This document shows positions 9,774-18,027 of a stretch of 64,000 nucleotides of DNA, in pieces. Location of the stretch: positions 1-64,000 of the forward strand of contig CAIOZY010000039.1 in assembly GCA_903862935.1 (NCBI GenBank), read 5' to 3'. The notes beneath the pieces were generated by a model that did not search any database, was not told the origin of the DNA, and saw nothing but the letters and a program-made list of their open reading frames with translations. This DNA comes from an uncultured Opitutaceae bacterium. Lineage in GTDB: Bacteria > Verrucomicrobiota > Verrucomicrobiia > Opitutales > Opitutaceae. Made by a program: the position numbers and the translations under genes. Numbering within the stretch: the stretch's first letter is position 1; the number at the start of each line of letters is the position of its first letter.

Positions 9774-10972
9774 GCAATCCCCTCCCCCCCGACTCCCACG
9801 GAGCGCAGCCGCAGGCCCAGCCCGGCGGCTCCGCCTCCGACGAGGCGCTCTACGCGGCCCTTGTCAGGGCGGACCGGTCCGAGTCGCTCGTGCCGCTCTC
9901 GGCGGGGCTTGCGCGGGAGCTGAACGAAACGCTGGCCCGGATCCTGGGCGGGGTGGTCCTCGCCCGTGCGCGCGGAGACCTCTCGGGGTTGGACCAGGCC
10001 GAGGCCGCCTGCGTGTCGGCCCGGGACGTCACTCGGCGCCTGCTCGCCCTGGGCGAAGGGGGCGACGGGGCGATGACCGCCGTGCCCATGGGCGAACTGC
10101 TGGCCGAGGCCGCTCAGGTCGCCGGCGCCGGCAGCGCGGCCGAGATCACGATCGAGTGCCCGGAGACGGTGTCGGCGGTCTGGGTGGACCGGCCCGCGAT
10201 GGTCCAGGCCTTGAGAAACCTCGTGCGCAATGCCGTGGAGGCGATGGTGCCCACCCCGCCACGCCCGCGGATCCAACTCGGGGCCGGGAATACGACGCTC
10301 TCCCCGGACCAAGTCTCGGGGCTCGCGGCCGGCGACTACGTGGAGGTGGAGGTCCGCGACAACGCCGGCGGCATCCCGCCCGAGAACCTCGAGCGGATCT
10401 GGGAGCCGTTCTTCACGACAAAAAAGCACGGGGCCGGGCTCGGGCTGCCGACAACCCTGGCGGTCGTGCGGCGGCACGGAGGCCAGATCGGGGTCGACTC
10501 GACGGTCGGAGTCGGGACGGTCTTCACGCTTTTCCTTCCGCCGGCCAAGCCGTTCCAGGCCGTGCGCACGCGCCCGGCCGAGGCGACGCGTTTCCGCACC
10601 GGCCGCATCCTGGTGCTCGACGACGACGAGCAGTACCTTCCGATCGCCGGCTCCCTGCTGGAGGTGCTCGGCTACAAGTGCGACCTGGTCCGCACCGCCG
10701 AGGAGGCCCTCGAACACTACCGCCGCTACCTGGACATCGGTCGGCCGTATGACGCGGTCGTCCTGGACCTCACGCTGCGCGGAGGACCCGGCGGCGAGGA
10801 GGCGTTCGCCCGGCTGAGGCTCCTCGATCCGGATGTCCGCGCGATCGCCTGCGGCGGCGGCGACGCGCAGTCCCTGTCGAAGTCCTGCCTCGAGGCGGGG
10901 TTCTGCGGCTGGCTCGCCAAGCCGTACCGACTATCCGAGCTTGGTGAGGTCATAAAAGACGTTCTGGGGTAG
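9770..10972 (+). CDS. Hybrid histidine-kinase-like protein with receiver domain, phospho-acceptor His apparently lost
   Basis: A protein of 400 residues from the GTG overlapping the hemH stop. Residues about 40-95 look like the dimerisation helices of hybrid kinases, but where relatives read roughly AHDFNN this reads LARELNETLARIL, with Arg where His is expected. The ATPase domain is complete: N-box NLVRNAVEAM, G1 DNAGGIPPENLERIWEPFFT and G2 GAGLGLPTTLAVV. A receiver domain follows from about residue 280, with the acidic pocket LVLDDDEQ, phospho-acceptor Asp in VVLDLTL and the conserved Lys in LAKPYRL. No sensor domain or membrane segment was seen. It may bind ATP without autophosphorylating, or act through another partner. 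The GTGA coupling to hemH suggests co-expression. Confidence 0.85.
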   Translation: MSNPLPPDSHGAQPQAQPGGSASDEALYAALVRADRSESLVPLSAGLARELNETLARILGGVVLARARGDLSGLDQAEAACVSARDVTRRLLALGEGGDGAMTAVPMGELLAEAAQVAGAGSAAEITIECPETVSAVWVDRPAMVQALRNLVRNAVEAMVPTPPRPRIQLGAGNTTLSPDQVSGLAAGDYVEVEVRDNAGGIPPENLERIWEPFFTTKKHGAGLGLPTTLAVVRRHGGQIGVDSTVGVGTVFTLFLPPAKPFQAVRTRPAEATRFRTGRILVLDDDEQYLPIAGSLLEVLGYKCDLVRTAEEALEHYRRYLDIGRPYDAVVLDLTLRGGPGGEEAFARLRLLDPDVRAIACGGGDAQSLSKSCLEAGFCGWLAKPYRLSELGEVIKDVLG

Positions 10973-11039
10973 ATTCTTAGGCCTTATTTCGGGGATTCGT
11001 ATTTCCCGCATCAAGATTGTTCTGGATTTGGTTTCTTTG

Positions 11040-11055
11040 CCCCCTAGTTTGGGGG
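11040..11055. terminator. CCCCC/GGGGG hairpin downstream of the kinase gene
   Basis: CCCCC (11040-11044) and GGGGG (11051-11055) flank TAGTTT, about 68 bp after the kinase-like gene stops and inside the 212-bp gap before the esterase operon. It could end the hemH transcript but has no T-run. The rest of the gap (10973-11184) contains no gene I can see and must hold the esterase promoter. Confidence 0.3.
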
Positions 11056-11184
11056 GATGATCCCTGTCTCATGCTGCAATCCGCACATCGGCCCTCGATG
11101 GAGCGAGGGAGTGGTATCACCGCTTCCCTCCGCGTGAGCTTGCGCAATTCCTAGCGAGATAGGCTCTTCGGCCTCCACCCGCAC

Positions 11185-12051
11185 ATGTCGCTCATTTTCT
11201 CATTGGACTTCAACACGCCGGCCGCGGCCCACGTTGACACCCATGACGACATTGTTCTGCCCGGCACGGGTGACCGGACGCTCATCCTCGTCCATGGGCT
11301 GACCGGGACCCCGAACGAGGTGCGCCACCTCGCGTTCCATTTCAACAAGCAGGGCTATCGCGTCGTCTGTCCGAAGCTCGCCAACCACGGCATGCCCCTG
11401 GGAATCCTCAAGAAGACCAGCTGGGAGCAGTTCTACCAGGAGCTGCGCTCGGTCGTCGTGAAGGAGATGGACAGTGGAAACAGGGTGTACGTCGCCGGGC
11501 TTTCGATGAGCGCCCTTTTCGTCCTGCTCCTGGCCGAGGAGTTTGAGGGGCGGATCGCGGCCGGGGTCTGCCTTGCCCCGACCCTGTTCTTCGACGGCTG
11601 GAACGTCCCCTGGTACAACAGGCTCCTGCCGCTCGCGGCCTACACTCCGCTCAAGTACGCCCTCTACTTCAAGGAGAGCCCGCCGTACGGGATCAAAAAT
11701 GAGCGCATCCGGGCGATGGTTCACCGCCACTACAGCCGGGCGAGCCTGCACGACGTCCAGGATATCGCGAAGTTCGGCTACGCTTTCTTCCCGGTCTCGC
11801 TCTTCCACGAGCTGCGCGAACTCGCCCGCACGGTGATCCCGAGGCTGGACAAGATCGCGTCCCCGATCCTGCTCATCCATCCGCAGGAGGACGACACGGC
11901 CAGTATCGCCAACGCCGAGCTCATCTACGGCCGCATCTCCTCGACGACCAAAAGACTCGTCGTCCTGAAAAATTCCTACCACGTGATCACGGCCGACCAG
12001 GAGCGCGACAAGGTCGCCCTGGCGATGGAGGAGTTCCTCGCCCCGCTATGA
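11185..12051 (+). CDS. Alpha/beta hydrolase (carboxylesterase/monoglyceride-lipase-like)
   Basis: A protein of 288 residues with the alpha/beta-hydrolase fold. An oxyanion-hole LVHGLTG sits near residue 35. The nucleophile is Ser107 in GLSMS, where the usual GxSxG ends in Ser instead of Gly. A likely acid lies in HPQEDDTAS and the catalytic His in NSYHVIT near the C-terminus. No signal peptide is visible, so it is probably cytoplasmic. The substrate is unknown; monoacylglycerol lipases and carboxylesterases of this type act on short to medium acyl esters. It is the first gene of a three-gene operon: its stop overlaps the HAD start by ATGA. That context suggests it releases or trims an acyl intermediate in the same pathway. 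Confidence 0.85.
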   Translation: MSLIFSLDFNTPAAAHVDTHDDIVLPGTGDRTLILVHGLTGTPNEVRHLAFHFNKQGYRVVCPKLANHGMPLGILKKTSWEQFYQELRSVVVKEMDSGNRVYVAGLSMSALFVLLLAEEFEGRIAAGVCLAPTLFFDGWNVPWYNRLLPLAAYTPLKYALYFKESPPYGIKNERIRAMVHRHYSRASLHDVQDIAKFGYAFFPVSLFHELRELARTVIPRLDKIASPILLIHPQEDDTASIANAELIYGRISSTTKRLVVLKNSYHVITADQERDKVALAMEEFLAPL

Positions 12052-12704
12052 CCCCTCCCCCGTTCGAGGCCTATTTCGACTTCGACAACACAATCGCCGA
12101 GTTCGACGTCCTCGACGAACTGATCCGGCGCTTCTCGATCGACGAGGAGTGGATGAACGTCGAGGACGCCTGGAGGCGGGGCGAGATCGGCTCCCGGGAG
12201 TGCCTGGAACTGCAGCTGGGAAAGGTGCGGGTGAGCGAGGCCCGCCTGCGGGACTTCCTGCTGACGGTGCCCGTGGACCCGGCCTTCGGACCGGTCGTGC
12301 AGCTGCTCCGGGACAAGAAGGTTGAGCCGGTGATCTTGAGCGACTGCTTCGTGCCGATTATCGAGGCCGTTCTGCAAAACCACGGGATCGAGGGGATCAA
12401 GATCATCGCCAACGACATGCGCCTGGACGGAGAGACCCCGGTCCTGTCTTTCCCGTATTTCGGGGCGATCTGCACGTGCTGCGGCAACTGCAAGACCTCC
12501 CACCTCATGCGCCGCGACCGCCCCCTGGGCACCCGGAAAATCTACGTCGGGGACGGCTCCTCGGACATCTGCCCGGCGGGGTTTTGCGAAATCCTCTTTG
12601 CGAAGGACTCCCTCCTGGAGCACTATAGGCCGCTGAGGCCCGACGTGATCCCCTTCGACAACCTGGAGACCGTTCGCCAGCACCTGGGCCAAATCCTCGC
12701 ATGA
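12048..12704 (+). CDS. HAD-superfamily (MtnX/PSP-like) phosphatase
   Basis: A protein of 218 residues with HAD motif I DFDNT (Asp11 nucleophile and Asp13), motif II in VILSDCF and motif IV as YVGDGSSDICP. The helical cap carrying VEDAWRRGEIGSREC resembles the MtnX/phosphoserine-phosphatase-type IB group, which dephosphorylates small metabolites. A cysteine patch, CTCCGNC, lies near residue 145; it could bind a metal, but its role is unknown. Overlaps with the upstream esterase and downstream aminotransferase (ATGA at both ends) argue that the three proteins act together. MtnX would suggest methionine salvage, but no other salvage gene is nearby, so the substrate stays open. Confidence 0.83.
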   Translation: MTPPPFEAYFDFDNTIAEFDVLDELIRRFSIDEEWMNVEDAWRRGEIGSRECLELQLGKVRVSEARLRDFLLTVPVDPAFGPVVQLLRDKKVEPVILSDCFVPIIEAVLQNHGIEGIKIIANDMRLDGETPVLSFPYFGAICTCCGNCKTSHLMRRDRPLGTRKIYVGDGSSDICPAGFCEILFAKDSLLEHYRPLRPDVIPFDNLETVRQHLGQILA

Positions 12705-14110
12705 AACCCTCCGCTCCCCTCCCCCCACCCGCAGCCCCCCGCGAGGAGACGCTCCTCGAGCTGGAGGCCAAGTACTGTTCCTGGGGCGACACCGTCCACT
12801 ACGCCAAGGAGCTCACCATGTTCGCCCGGGCAGAGGGGATCCGCCTCTACGACGACAAGGGGACTGCGTACCTGGACCTGCAGATGTGGTACTCGGCCGT
12901 CAACTTCGGCTACGGCAACCCCAGGCTCAACGCGGCCCTCAAGCACCAGATCGACACCCTGCCGCAGCTGGCCTGCCAGTATCTCCACAAGGAGAAGATC
13001 CTCCTGGCGACGAAACTCGCCCGGCGGGTCCAGAAAGCCTTCGGCGAGAAGGGCCGCATCCACTTTAACGTCGGGGGCGCGGCCGCGATCGAGGACGCCT
13101 GGAAGGTCGTGCGCACCCGCACCGGCAAGAACCTCGCCTTCGCCTTCATGGGCGGCTACCACGGCCGGACCCTGGGGGCCTCCTCGATCACCTCGAGCTA
13201 CCGCTACCGGGAGAAGTTCGGGCACTTCGGGGACCGGGCCAACTTCATCCCCTACCCCTACTGCTTCCGCTGCCCGTACGGCCTGAAGCGCGAGTCGTGC
13301 GGCCTGTACTGCGTCCAGCAGTTTGAGAGGCTCTTCGAGACCGAGTACTACGGGGTCGTCAACAAGACCGGAAAGGCCGAGTTCGGAGCGTTCTTCGCCG
13401 AGTCCATCCAGGGCACCGGCGGCTACGTGATCCCGCCCAAGGAGTACTTCCCGCGCCTGAAGAAGACCCTCGACCAGCACGGGATCCTGTTCGTCGACGA
13501 CGAGATCCAGATGGGATTCTACCGGACGGGAAAGTTCTTCGCGATGGAGCACTTCGGAGTGCAGCCCGATGTGATCGCCTTCGGCAAGGCGCTGACCAAC
13601 GGGATGAATCCCCTGTCGGCCATCTGGGCCCGCGAGGAGCTGATCAACCCGACGGTCTTCCCGCCGGGCTCGACCCACTCGACCTTCTCGTCGAACAGCC
13701 TCGGAACGGCGGTCGCCCTGGAGGCGGTGAAGATGATGGAGGAGGAGAACTTCGAGTCTCAGGTGAACCAAAGGGGCGCCTACTTCCTCGCACGGCTGAA
13801 GGACCTCGCCAAGAGGTACCCGCAGATGGGCGACGTCGACGGCCTGGGCCTGGCGCTTCGGGTGGAGATGTGCCAGAAGGACGGCATCACGCCGAACCGG
13901 GAGCTGACGGACGCGATGGTCAACATCGGCCTGGCCGGCAAGCTCACGGCCGCGGGCAAGCCCCAGGGCCTGATCCTCGACGTCGGCGGCTACTACAAGA
14001 ACGTCTTCACGATCGCCCCCTCGCTTTACATCACGGAGGCCGAGATCGACACGGCGATCGCGCTGTTCGAGGAGGCCCTAAAGCAGGGCCTAGCCCAGAC
14101 GGGCACCTGA
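12701..14110 (+). CDS. Class III PLP-dependent aminotransferase
   Basis: A protein of 469 residues of the ornithine/GABA/acetylornithine aminotransferase fold. Visible landmarks are the substrate-side MWYSAVNFGYGNP, the PLP-phosphate loop region HFNVGGAAAIEDAWK, the aromatic GGYHGRTLGA, VDDEIQMGFYRTG (PLP-pyridine Asp) and the Schiff-base Lys in VIAFGKALTNG. A cysteine-containing stretch, YCFRCPYGLKRESCG, lies near residue 190 and occurs in some GABA-type relatives. It is the third gene of the esterase/HAD/aminotransferase operon and converges, 9 bp away, on the fabF-acpP pair. It probably transfers an amino group to or from an aldehyde or keto intermediate; the substrate cannot be read from sequence. 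Confidence 0.88.
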   Translation: MKPSAPLPPPAAPREETLLELEAKYCSWGDTVHYAKELTMFARAEGIRLYDDKGTAYLDLQMWYSAVNFGYGNPRLNAALKHQIDTLPQLACQYLHKEKILLATKLARRVQKAFGEKGRIHFNVGGAAAIEDAWKVVRTRTGKNLAFAFMGGYHGRTLGASSITSSYRYREKFGHFGDRANFIPYPYCFRCPYGLKRESCGLYCVQQFERLFETEYYGVVNKTGKAEFGAFFAESIQGTGGYVIPPKEYFPRLKKTLDQHGILFVDDEIQMGFYRTGKFFAMEHFGVQPDVIAFGKALTNGMNPLSAIWAREELINPTVFPPGSTHSTFSSNSLGTAVALEAVKMMEEENFESQVNQRGAYFLARLKDLAKRYPQMGDVDGLGLALRVEMCQKDGITPNRELTDAMVNIGLAGKLTAAGKPQGLILDVGGYYKNVFTIAPSLYITEAEIDTAIALFEEALKQGLAQTGT

Positions 14111-14119
14111 AAAGCCCGG

Positions 14120-14377
14120 TCAGCCGGCCTGCTGCTTCGCAAGCCAGGTCGCCACGTACTCGGTGATGTCCTTCACGCGGCGGACGTGCTCGATCTCGCT
14201 GTCGGGAATCTTGAGCCCGAAGGCCTCCTCGATCTCGAACATGAGCTCAATCGCGCCGAAGGAGTCGACACCGAGATCCTCGGCCAGCCGGGATTCGGAG
14301 GTGATCTTGTCCTCGGCGACGCCCAGCTTCTTGGCGAGGATCCTCCTGATCTTGGCTTCGATTTCCTGGTTCGTCAT
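14120..14377 (-). CDS. acpP: Acyl carrier protein
   Basis: An 85-residue acidic four-helix protein. The phosphopantetheine attachment serine is Ser39 in LGVDSFGAIEL; the common ACP motif is DSLDxVEL, so SFGA is a variant and could mark a specialised carrier. It shuttles acyl chains between fatty-acid-type enzymes in the cytoplasm. fabF lies 6 bp upstream on the same strand, the classic pairing. It converges with the class III aminotransferase only 9 bp away. If the genome has another acpP with DSLD, this one would be the dedicated carrier of a side pathway. Confidence 0.93.
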   Translation of the reverse strand: MTNQEIEAKIRRILAKKLGVAEDKITSESRLAEDLGVDSFGAIELMFEIEEAFGLKIPDSEIEHVRRVKDITEYVATWLAKQQAG

Positions 14378-14383
14378 GTGGAT

Positions 14384-15619
14384 TCACCTCACTTCGGCAA
14401 AAACAAGGGCCGCATTGCAACTCCCAAATCCAAAAGAATTAGACAGGATGGCGGAGATTTTCGCGGCACGCCCCTTCAACGGCACGTAGTCCAGGTCGCA
14501 CTCCGGGTCGGGGCTGGTCAGGTTTATCGTCGGGGGAATGAACTGGGAGCGGATCGCCTGGACGCACACGACGGCCTCGATCGCCCCGGCGGCCCCCAGC
14601 GAGTGGCCGATCATCGACTTTGTGGCCGAGATGGGAATCTCGCGGGCCCTTGCCCCGAACACGGCCTTGATGGCCTTGGTCTCGGCGATGTCGTTGGCCC
14701 GGGTGGAGGTCGCGTGCGCGTTGATGTAGTCGACCCGCTCTAGCCCCGCGTCCTTCAGGGCGGCCACCATCACGCGGGCCGCGCCCCCCCCCTCGGGGTC
14801 GGGCATCACCATGTGGTGAGCTCCCGAGTTACTCGCGTAGCCGGCCACCTCGGCGAGGATCTCGGCTCCTCGGGAGCGGGCCCGCTCGTAGTCCTCCAAA
14901 ACGAGGATCGCCCCTCCCTCCCCCATGACAAATCCGTCCCTTGCGGCGTCGAATGGCCGCGAGGCGGCCGCCGGCTCGTCGTTTCGCTTGGAGAGCACGC
15001 GCATCGCGCTGTACGCCCCGAAGTTGAACCGCGTGAGCGGGGCCTCGACCCCGCCCGCCAGGCAGGCGTCGATCTCGCCGTACTGGATCTTGCGCAAAGC
15101 CTCGCCAATCGCGTTCGCCCCCGAGGCGCACGCGGTCGAAATCACCAGGTTCGGCCCGCGGCACCCGTACCGGATCGCGATCTGGGAGGAGACCGCGTTG
15201 GGGCTGATCCGGGGAACCGACACGGGGCTGATCCGGCCCGCCCCGCGCTCGAGCGCGGCGACGATCTGCTCCTCGTGGAACAACTGCCCGCCGACGCCGG
15301 AGCCGATGATGACCCCGACCCGGTCCGCCGCGGACCCGGCCAGGTCGAGCCCGCTCTGCTTGAGCGCCATCGCGGAGCAGGCGAGCCCGAAGTGGACAAA
15401 CCGGTCGATTTTGGGGACGAGTTCCTCAGGGATGAAGTCCTTCGGCTGGAAGCCTCTGACCTGGCCCCCGATCTGGGAGGTGAACTCGGCTGTGGGGAAG
15501 GCGTCGATCCGCGTGATCCCGGACCTGCCCTCGGCGTTGGCGCGCCAGAACTCGTCCGCGCCGACGCCGTTGCAGGCGACAACACCCAACCCCGTGACGA
15601 CAACGCGGCGTTTGTTCAT
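14384..15619 (-). CDS. fabF: 3-oxoacyl-[acyl-carrier-protein] synthase II
   Basis: A protein of 411 residues, the standard length. It condenses malonyl-ACP with a growing acyl chain. The Cys-His-His triad is intact: Cys164 in STACASGAN, His302 in NAHATST and His339 in TKSMIGHSLGAAGAIE. The C-terminal loop NSFGFGSCNAAL is canonical. It is followed 6 bp later by acpP. A 106-bp gap separates it from the Ehr-type operon upstream. FabF is the default reading; because the ACP is atypical and an aminotransferase/esterase operon faces it, a specialised condensing role is also possible. Confidence 0.94.
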   Translation of the reverse strand: MNKRRVVVTGLGVVACNGVGADEFWRANAEGRSGITRIDAFPTAEFTSQIGGQVRGFQPKDFIPEELVPKIDRFVHFGLACSAMALKQSGLDLAGSAADRVGVIIGSGVGGQLFHEEQIVAALERGAGRISPVSVPRISPNAVSSQIAIRYGCRGPNLVISTACASGANAIGEALRKIQYGEIDACLAGGVEAPLTRFNFGAYSAMRVLSKRNDEPAAASRPFDAARDGFVMGEGGAILVLEDYERARSRGAEILAEVAGYASNSGAHHMVMPDPEGGGAARVMVAALKDAGLERVDYINAHATSTRANDIAETKAIKAVFGARAREIPISATKSMIGHSLGAAGAIEAVVCVQAIRSQFIPPTINLTSPDPECDLDYVPLKGRAAKISAILSNSFGFGSCNAALVFAEVR

Positions 15620-15725
15620 GAGCAGCAGCTAGGTTTCGCAGAGGCTCTGCCTCCGAAAACCTGCCACCTTTGTAGCCGACGGGGCATCCCCACGGCAAAG
15701 CTAAAGTGGGCGGGCCTCCCTCCGG

Positions 15726-16532
15726 TCAGGGCCGCGCCGGGGGCCCTGAGGCGCCCTCGAGGCGCCCGAGCAGCCTTAAGAGCCCGTCGAGGATCGTGAG
15801 CGGATGGGGCGGGCAGCCGGGGATGAACAGGTCGACCGGCACAACCGAGGAGGCGCCCGTCCCCGCTTGGGGATTTTTCTCAAAGGGCCCTCCCGAAATC
15901 GCGCAGGCCCCGACCGCGATCACAATCTTGGGCTCGGGAACGGCGTCATAGGTGCGGCGCAGCGCCAGCTCCATGTTCCGGGTCACCGGCCCGGTGATCA
16001 GCAGCCCGTCGGCGTGCCGCGGGGAGGCGACAAACTGGATTCCGAACCGGCCCAGGTCCCAGCCGATCGTGCCCAGGACGTTCGTGTCGGCCTCGCAGGC
16101 GTTGCACCCGCCGGCGCTCACCTGGCGCAGCCGGAGCGAGCGGCCGAACATCTTCCTCAATTTCTCGTCCAGCTCGGCCGCGAGCCGGACCTGCTCCTGC
16201 CCCGCGGCCCCCAGAACCAGCTCGCCTCGGGCCCTGACCGCCATGCGGTGGTCCCCGGTGTGGGAGACCGCCCCGTGCGAGCAGGCCTCGACGCATGCCG
16301 AGCAGAAGATGCAGCGCCCCAGGTCGAGGGCGGTCGGCTGGCCGGCCGGGCGGGTGATCGCCTCGGTTGGGCACACCGGCAGGCACTCCCCGCAGCCCTC
16401 GGGGCAGCGGGCCGCGTCGAGCCTGAGGGCCCCCCCGTGGCGGTCCGGCAGCGCAGGCGCCGGGCCCTTCGGGTAGGCCATCGTCTGGCAGCCGCTGCGC
16501 AGCCGGTGGGCGATCGCGTCTAGGACAAACAT
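15726..16532 (-). CDS. Hyf/Hyc-type small subunit fused to ferredoxin (HyfH-HyfI/NuoI-NuoB-like)
   Basis: A protein of 268 residues. Residues about 38-100 form a two-cluster ferredoxin (CPEGCGECLPVCP and CIFCSACVEACS), like HycF/HyfH. Residues about 130-260 are the NuoB/HycG-like small subunit, keeping the N2-type [4Fe-4S] cysteines in GGCNACEAD, VGACAISGG and IPGCPPHP. In E. coli these are separate subunits, so this is a fusion. It would pass electrons from a donor through the ferredoxin clusters to the large subunit at the membrane surface. It is the last gene of the operon, 13 bp after the large subunit. Confidence 0.9.
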   Translation of the reverse strand: MFVLDAIAHRLRSGCQTMAYPKGPAPALPDRHGGALRLDAARCPEGCGECLPVCPTEAITRPAGQPTALDLGRCIFCSACVEACSHGAVSHTGDHRMAVRARGELVLGAAGQEQVRLAAELDEKLRKMFGRSLRLRQVSAGGCNACEADTNVLGTIGWDLGRFGIQFVASPRHADGLLITGPVTRNMELALRRTYDAVPEPKIVIAVGACAISGGPFEKNPQAGTGASSVVPVDLFIPGCPPHPLTILDGLLRLLGRLEGASGPPARP

Positions 16533-16545
16533 GGAGGGCGGCAGC

Positions 16546-18027
16546 TCACAAGTCGTGGCCGCAGTAGGACAGGTTGAAACTCTTGTTGCACAGCGGGAAG
16601 TCGGAGACCGCCTGGCTTCTCATCGCGATCGCCACCCCCGTCCAGTTGTGGAAGGACGGGTCGGTGATCTTGTAGCGGCGAAGGCGCCCCTCCCCGCCGG
16701 TCAGGGCCACGTGGCAGACCTCGCCTCGCCAGCCCTCCACAAGGCAGGCGGCCAGCGTGTCGGGCGCCGGCGCTTCCACCGGCTCGCGCACTGGCCCATC
16801 GGGGGCGTTCGAGAGTTCGTCGGCGACGAACCGCCCCGACCTCTGCAGCTCGAGCCAGCGCACCCGGGCGCGGGCGAAGACGTCGCCGCCAGGCCAGACC
16901 GCAACCGGGGCCTGGGCGAAGCGGTGCCACCCGCAGGGATGGTCGAACCGGACGTCGCGCACAAGCCCGCAGGCCCTTGCCGCCGGGCCCACGAGGCCCA
17001 CCTCGGTAGCCTGCCGGGTCGAAACGCTGCCCGTGTGCTCGAAGCGGGATCGGACCGAGGCGGCGTCCCAGAGCCAGGCGCAGGCCTCATCGGCCTCGGC
17101 GTTGGCGACAGCGAGGCGCTCGGCCAGGGTCTTGATCCGGGCCGGCTCCAGGTCGACCCGGCAGCCCCCGGGGCGAACCAGGCTGCGGCCGAATCGGTTG
17201 CCGCAGATCAGCGCCGTCAGGTTCAGGTAATCGCCGCGGATCTTCCCGCAGGCGGCCGACGTGGGAAGGAAGGCGACGTCCCCGGCCATGGCGCCGAGGT
17301 CGCCGGTGTGGTTGGCGAGCCTCTCGAGTTCGAGGGCGATCGCCCTCAGCCACTGGGCCTTCAGCGGAGGCTCGGCTCCCGCCAGGGCTTCCATCACGCC
17401 CGCATGCGCCGTCGTGTGCGCGATCGTGGTATCCCCGGCCGCGGTCTCAATCTGGGACAGGCTCGCCCGGTGCGGCCCCCCGACCAGGGCCTCCTCGATC
17501 CCGCGGTGCTGGTAGCCGAGCGCGATCTCCAAGTGCAGCACCTCTTCGCCCGCGCACTGGAAGCGGAAATGCCCCGGCTCGATGATGCCGGCGTGCACGG
17601 GGCCCACGGCCACCTCGTGGATCTCAGGGCCCTCGACACGGAAGAAATCGATGACCCCCGGGCCCGCCTCCCCGGCCCGGCGCACGGCCTTCAGCCACGG
17701 ATGGCCCTGGGGCATGACCCCGTGCTGCTCCCAGACTTCGCGCTCGAACAGGTGCGCCTGCGGGTGGGTCGCCGCCAGGGACGGGTACTTCCCGGAGAAC
17801 GGACGGCTGCGGCCGACTGCCAGGCTGTTGTCCGCGTCGTAGGCGATCAGGGCCACCAGCCGCACGGCCGGTCCCTCGGACAGGCCGAACCACGAGCACA
17901 GCCGCGCCCCCCGGTCCAGTTCCTTCCCCGTGGCCTGCACAAGCTCCTCGGGCGCAAACTCCGGCACCTCCGCCCAAGGCAGGGCGGTGGCGTTTGCGAG
18001 CAGGGCAAATGGGGAGTTCGCGCTCAT
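16546..18027 (-). CDS. Hydrogenase-4/complex-I-like large subunit without NiFe ligands (HyfG/NuoC-NuoD-like)
   Basis: A protein of 493 residues from the ATG at 18027, which overlaps the HyfF stop by ATGA. The N-terminal third resembles the NuoC 30-kDa domain (HLFEREVWEQHGVMPQGHPWL), and the rest the NuoD/HycE 49-kDa domain (LGYQHRGIEEAL). A true [NiFe] subunit has RxCGxC near the first match and DPCxxC at the end. Here the equivalents read QIETAAGDTTIAH and DFPLCNKSFNLSYCGHDL, with no CxxC pair in either place. NiFe cannot be bound in the usual way, so this is probably the large subunit of an energy-converting hydrogenase-related (Ehr) complex with an unknown redox partner. Confidence 0.9.
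   Translation of the reverse strand: MSANSPFALLANATALPWAEVPEFAPEELVQATGKELDRGARLCSWFGLSEGPAVRLVALIAYDADNSLAVGRSRPFSGKYPSLAATHPQAHLFEREVWEQHGVMPQGHPWLKAVRRAGEAGPGVIDFFRVEGPEIHEVAVGPVHAGIIEPGHFRFQCAGEEVLHLEIALGYQHRGIEEALVGGPHRASLSQIETAAGDTTIAHTTAHAGVMEALAGAEPPLKAQWLRAIALELERLANHTGDLGAMAGDVAFLPTSAACGKIRGDYLNLTALICGNRFGRSLVRPGGCRVDLEPARIKTLAERLAVANAEADEACAWLWDAASVRSRFEHTGSVSTRQATEVGLVGPAARACGLVRDVRFDHPCGWHRFAQAPVAVWPGGDVFARARVRWLELQRSGRFVADELSNAPDGPVREPVEAPAPDTLAACLVEGWRGEVCHVALTGGEGRLRRYKITDPSFHNWTGVAIAMRSQAVSDFPLCNKSFNLSYCGHDL

Noticed and set aside
15726-18027. Calling the complex a functional [NiFe] hydrogenase or formate hydrogenlyase
   Set aside because: Both NiFe-binding CxxC pairs are missing from the large subunit, and no maturation or formate dehydrogenase genes are in the window.
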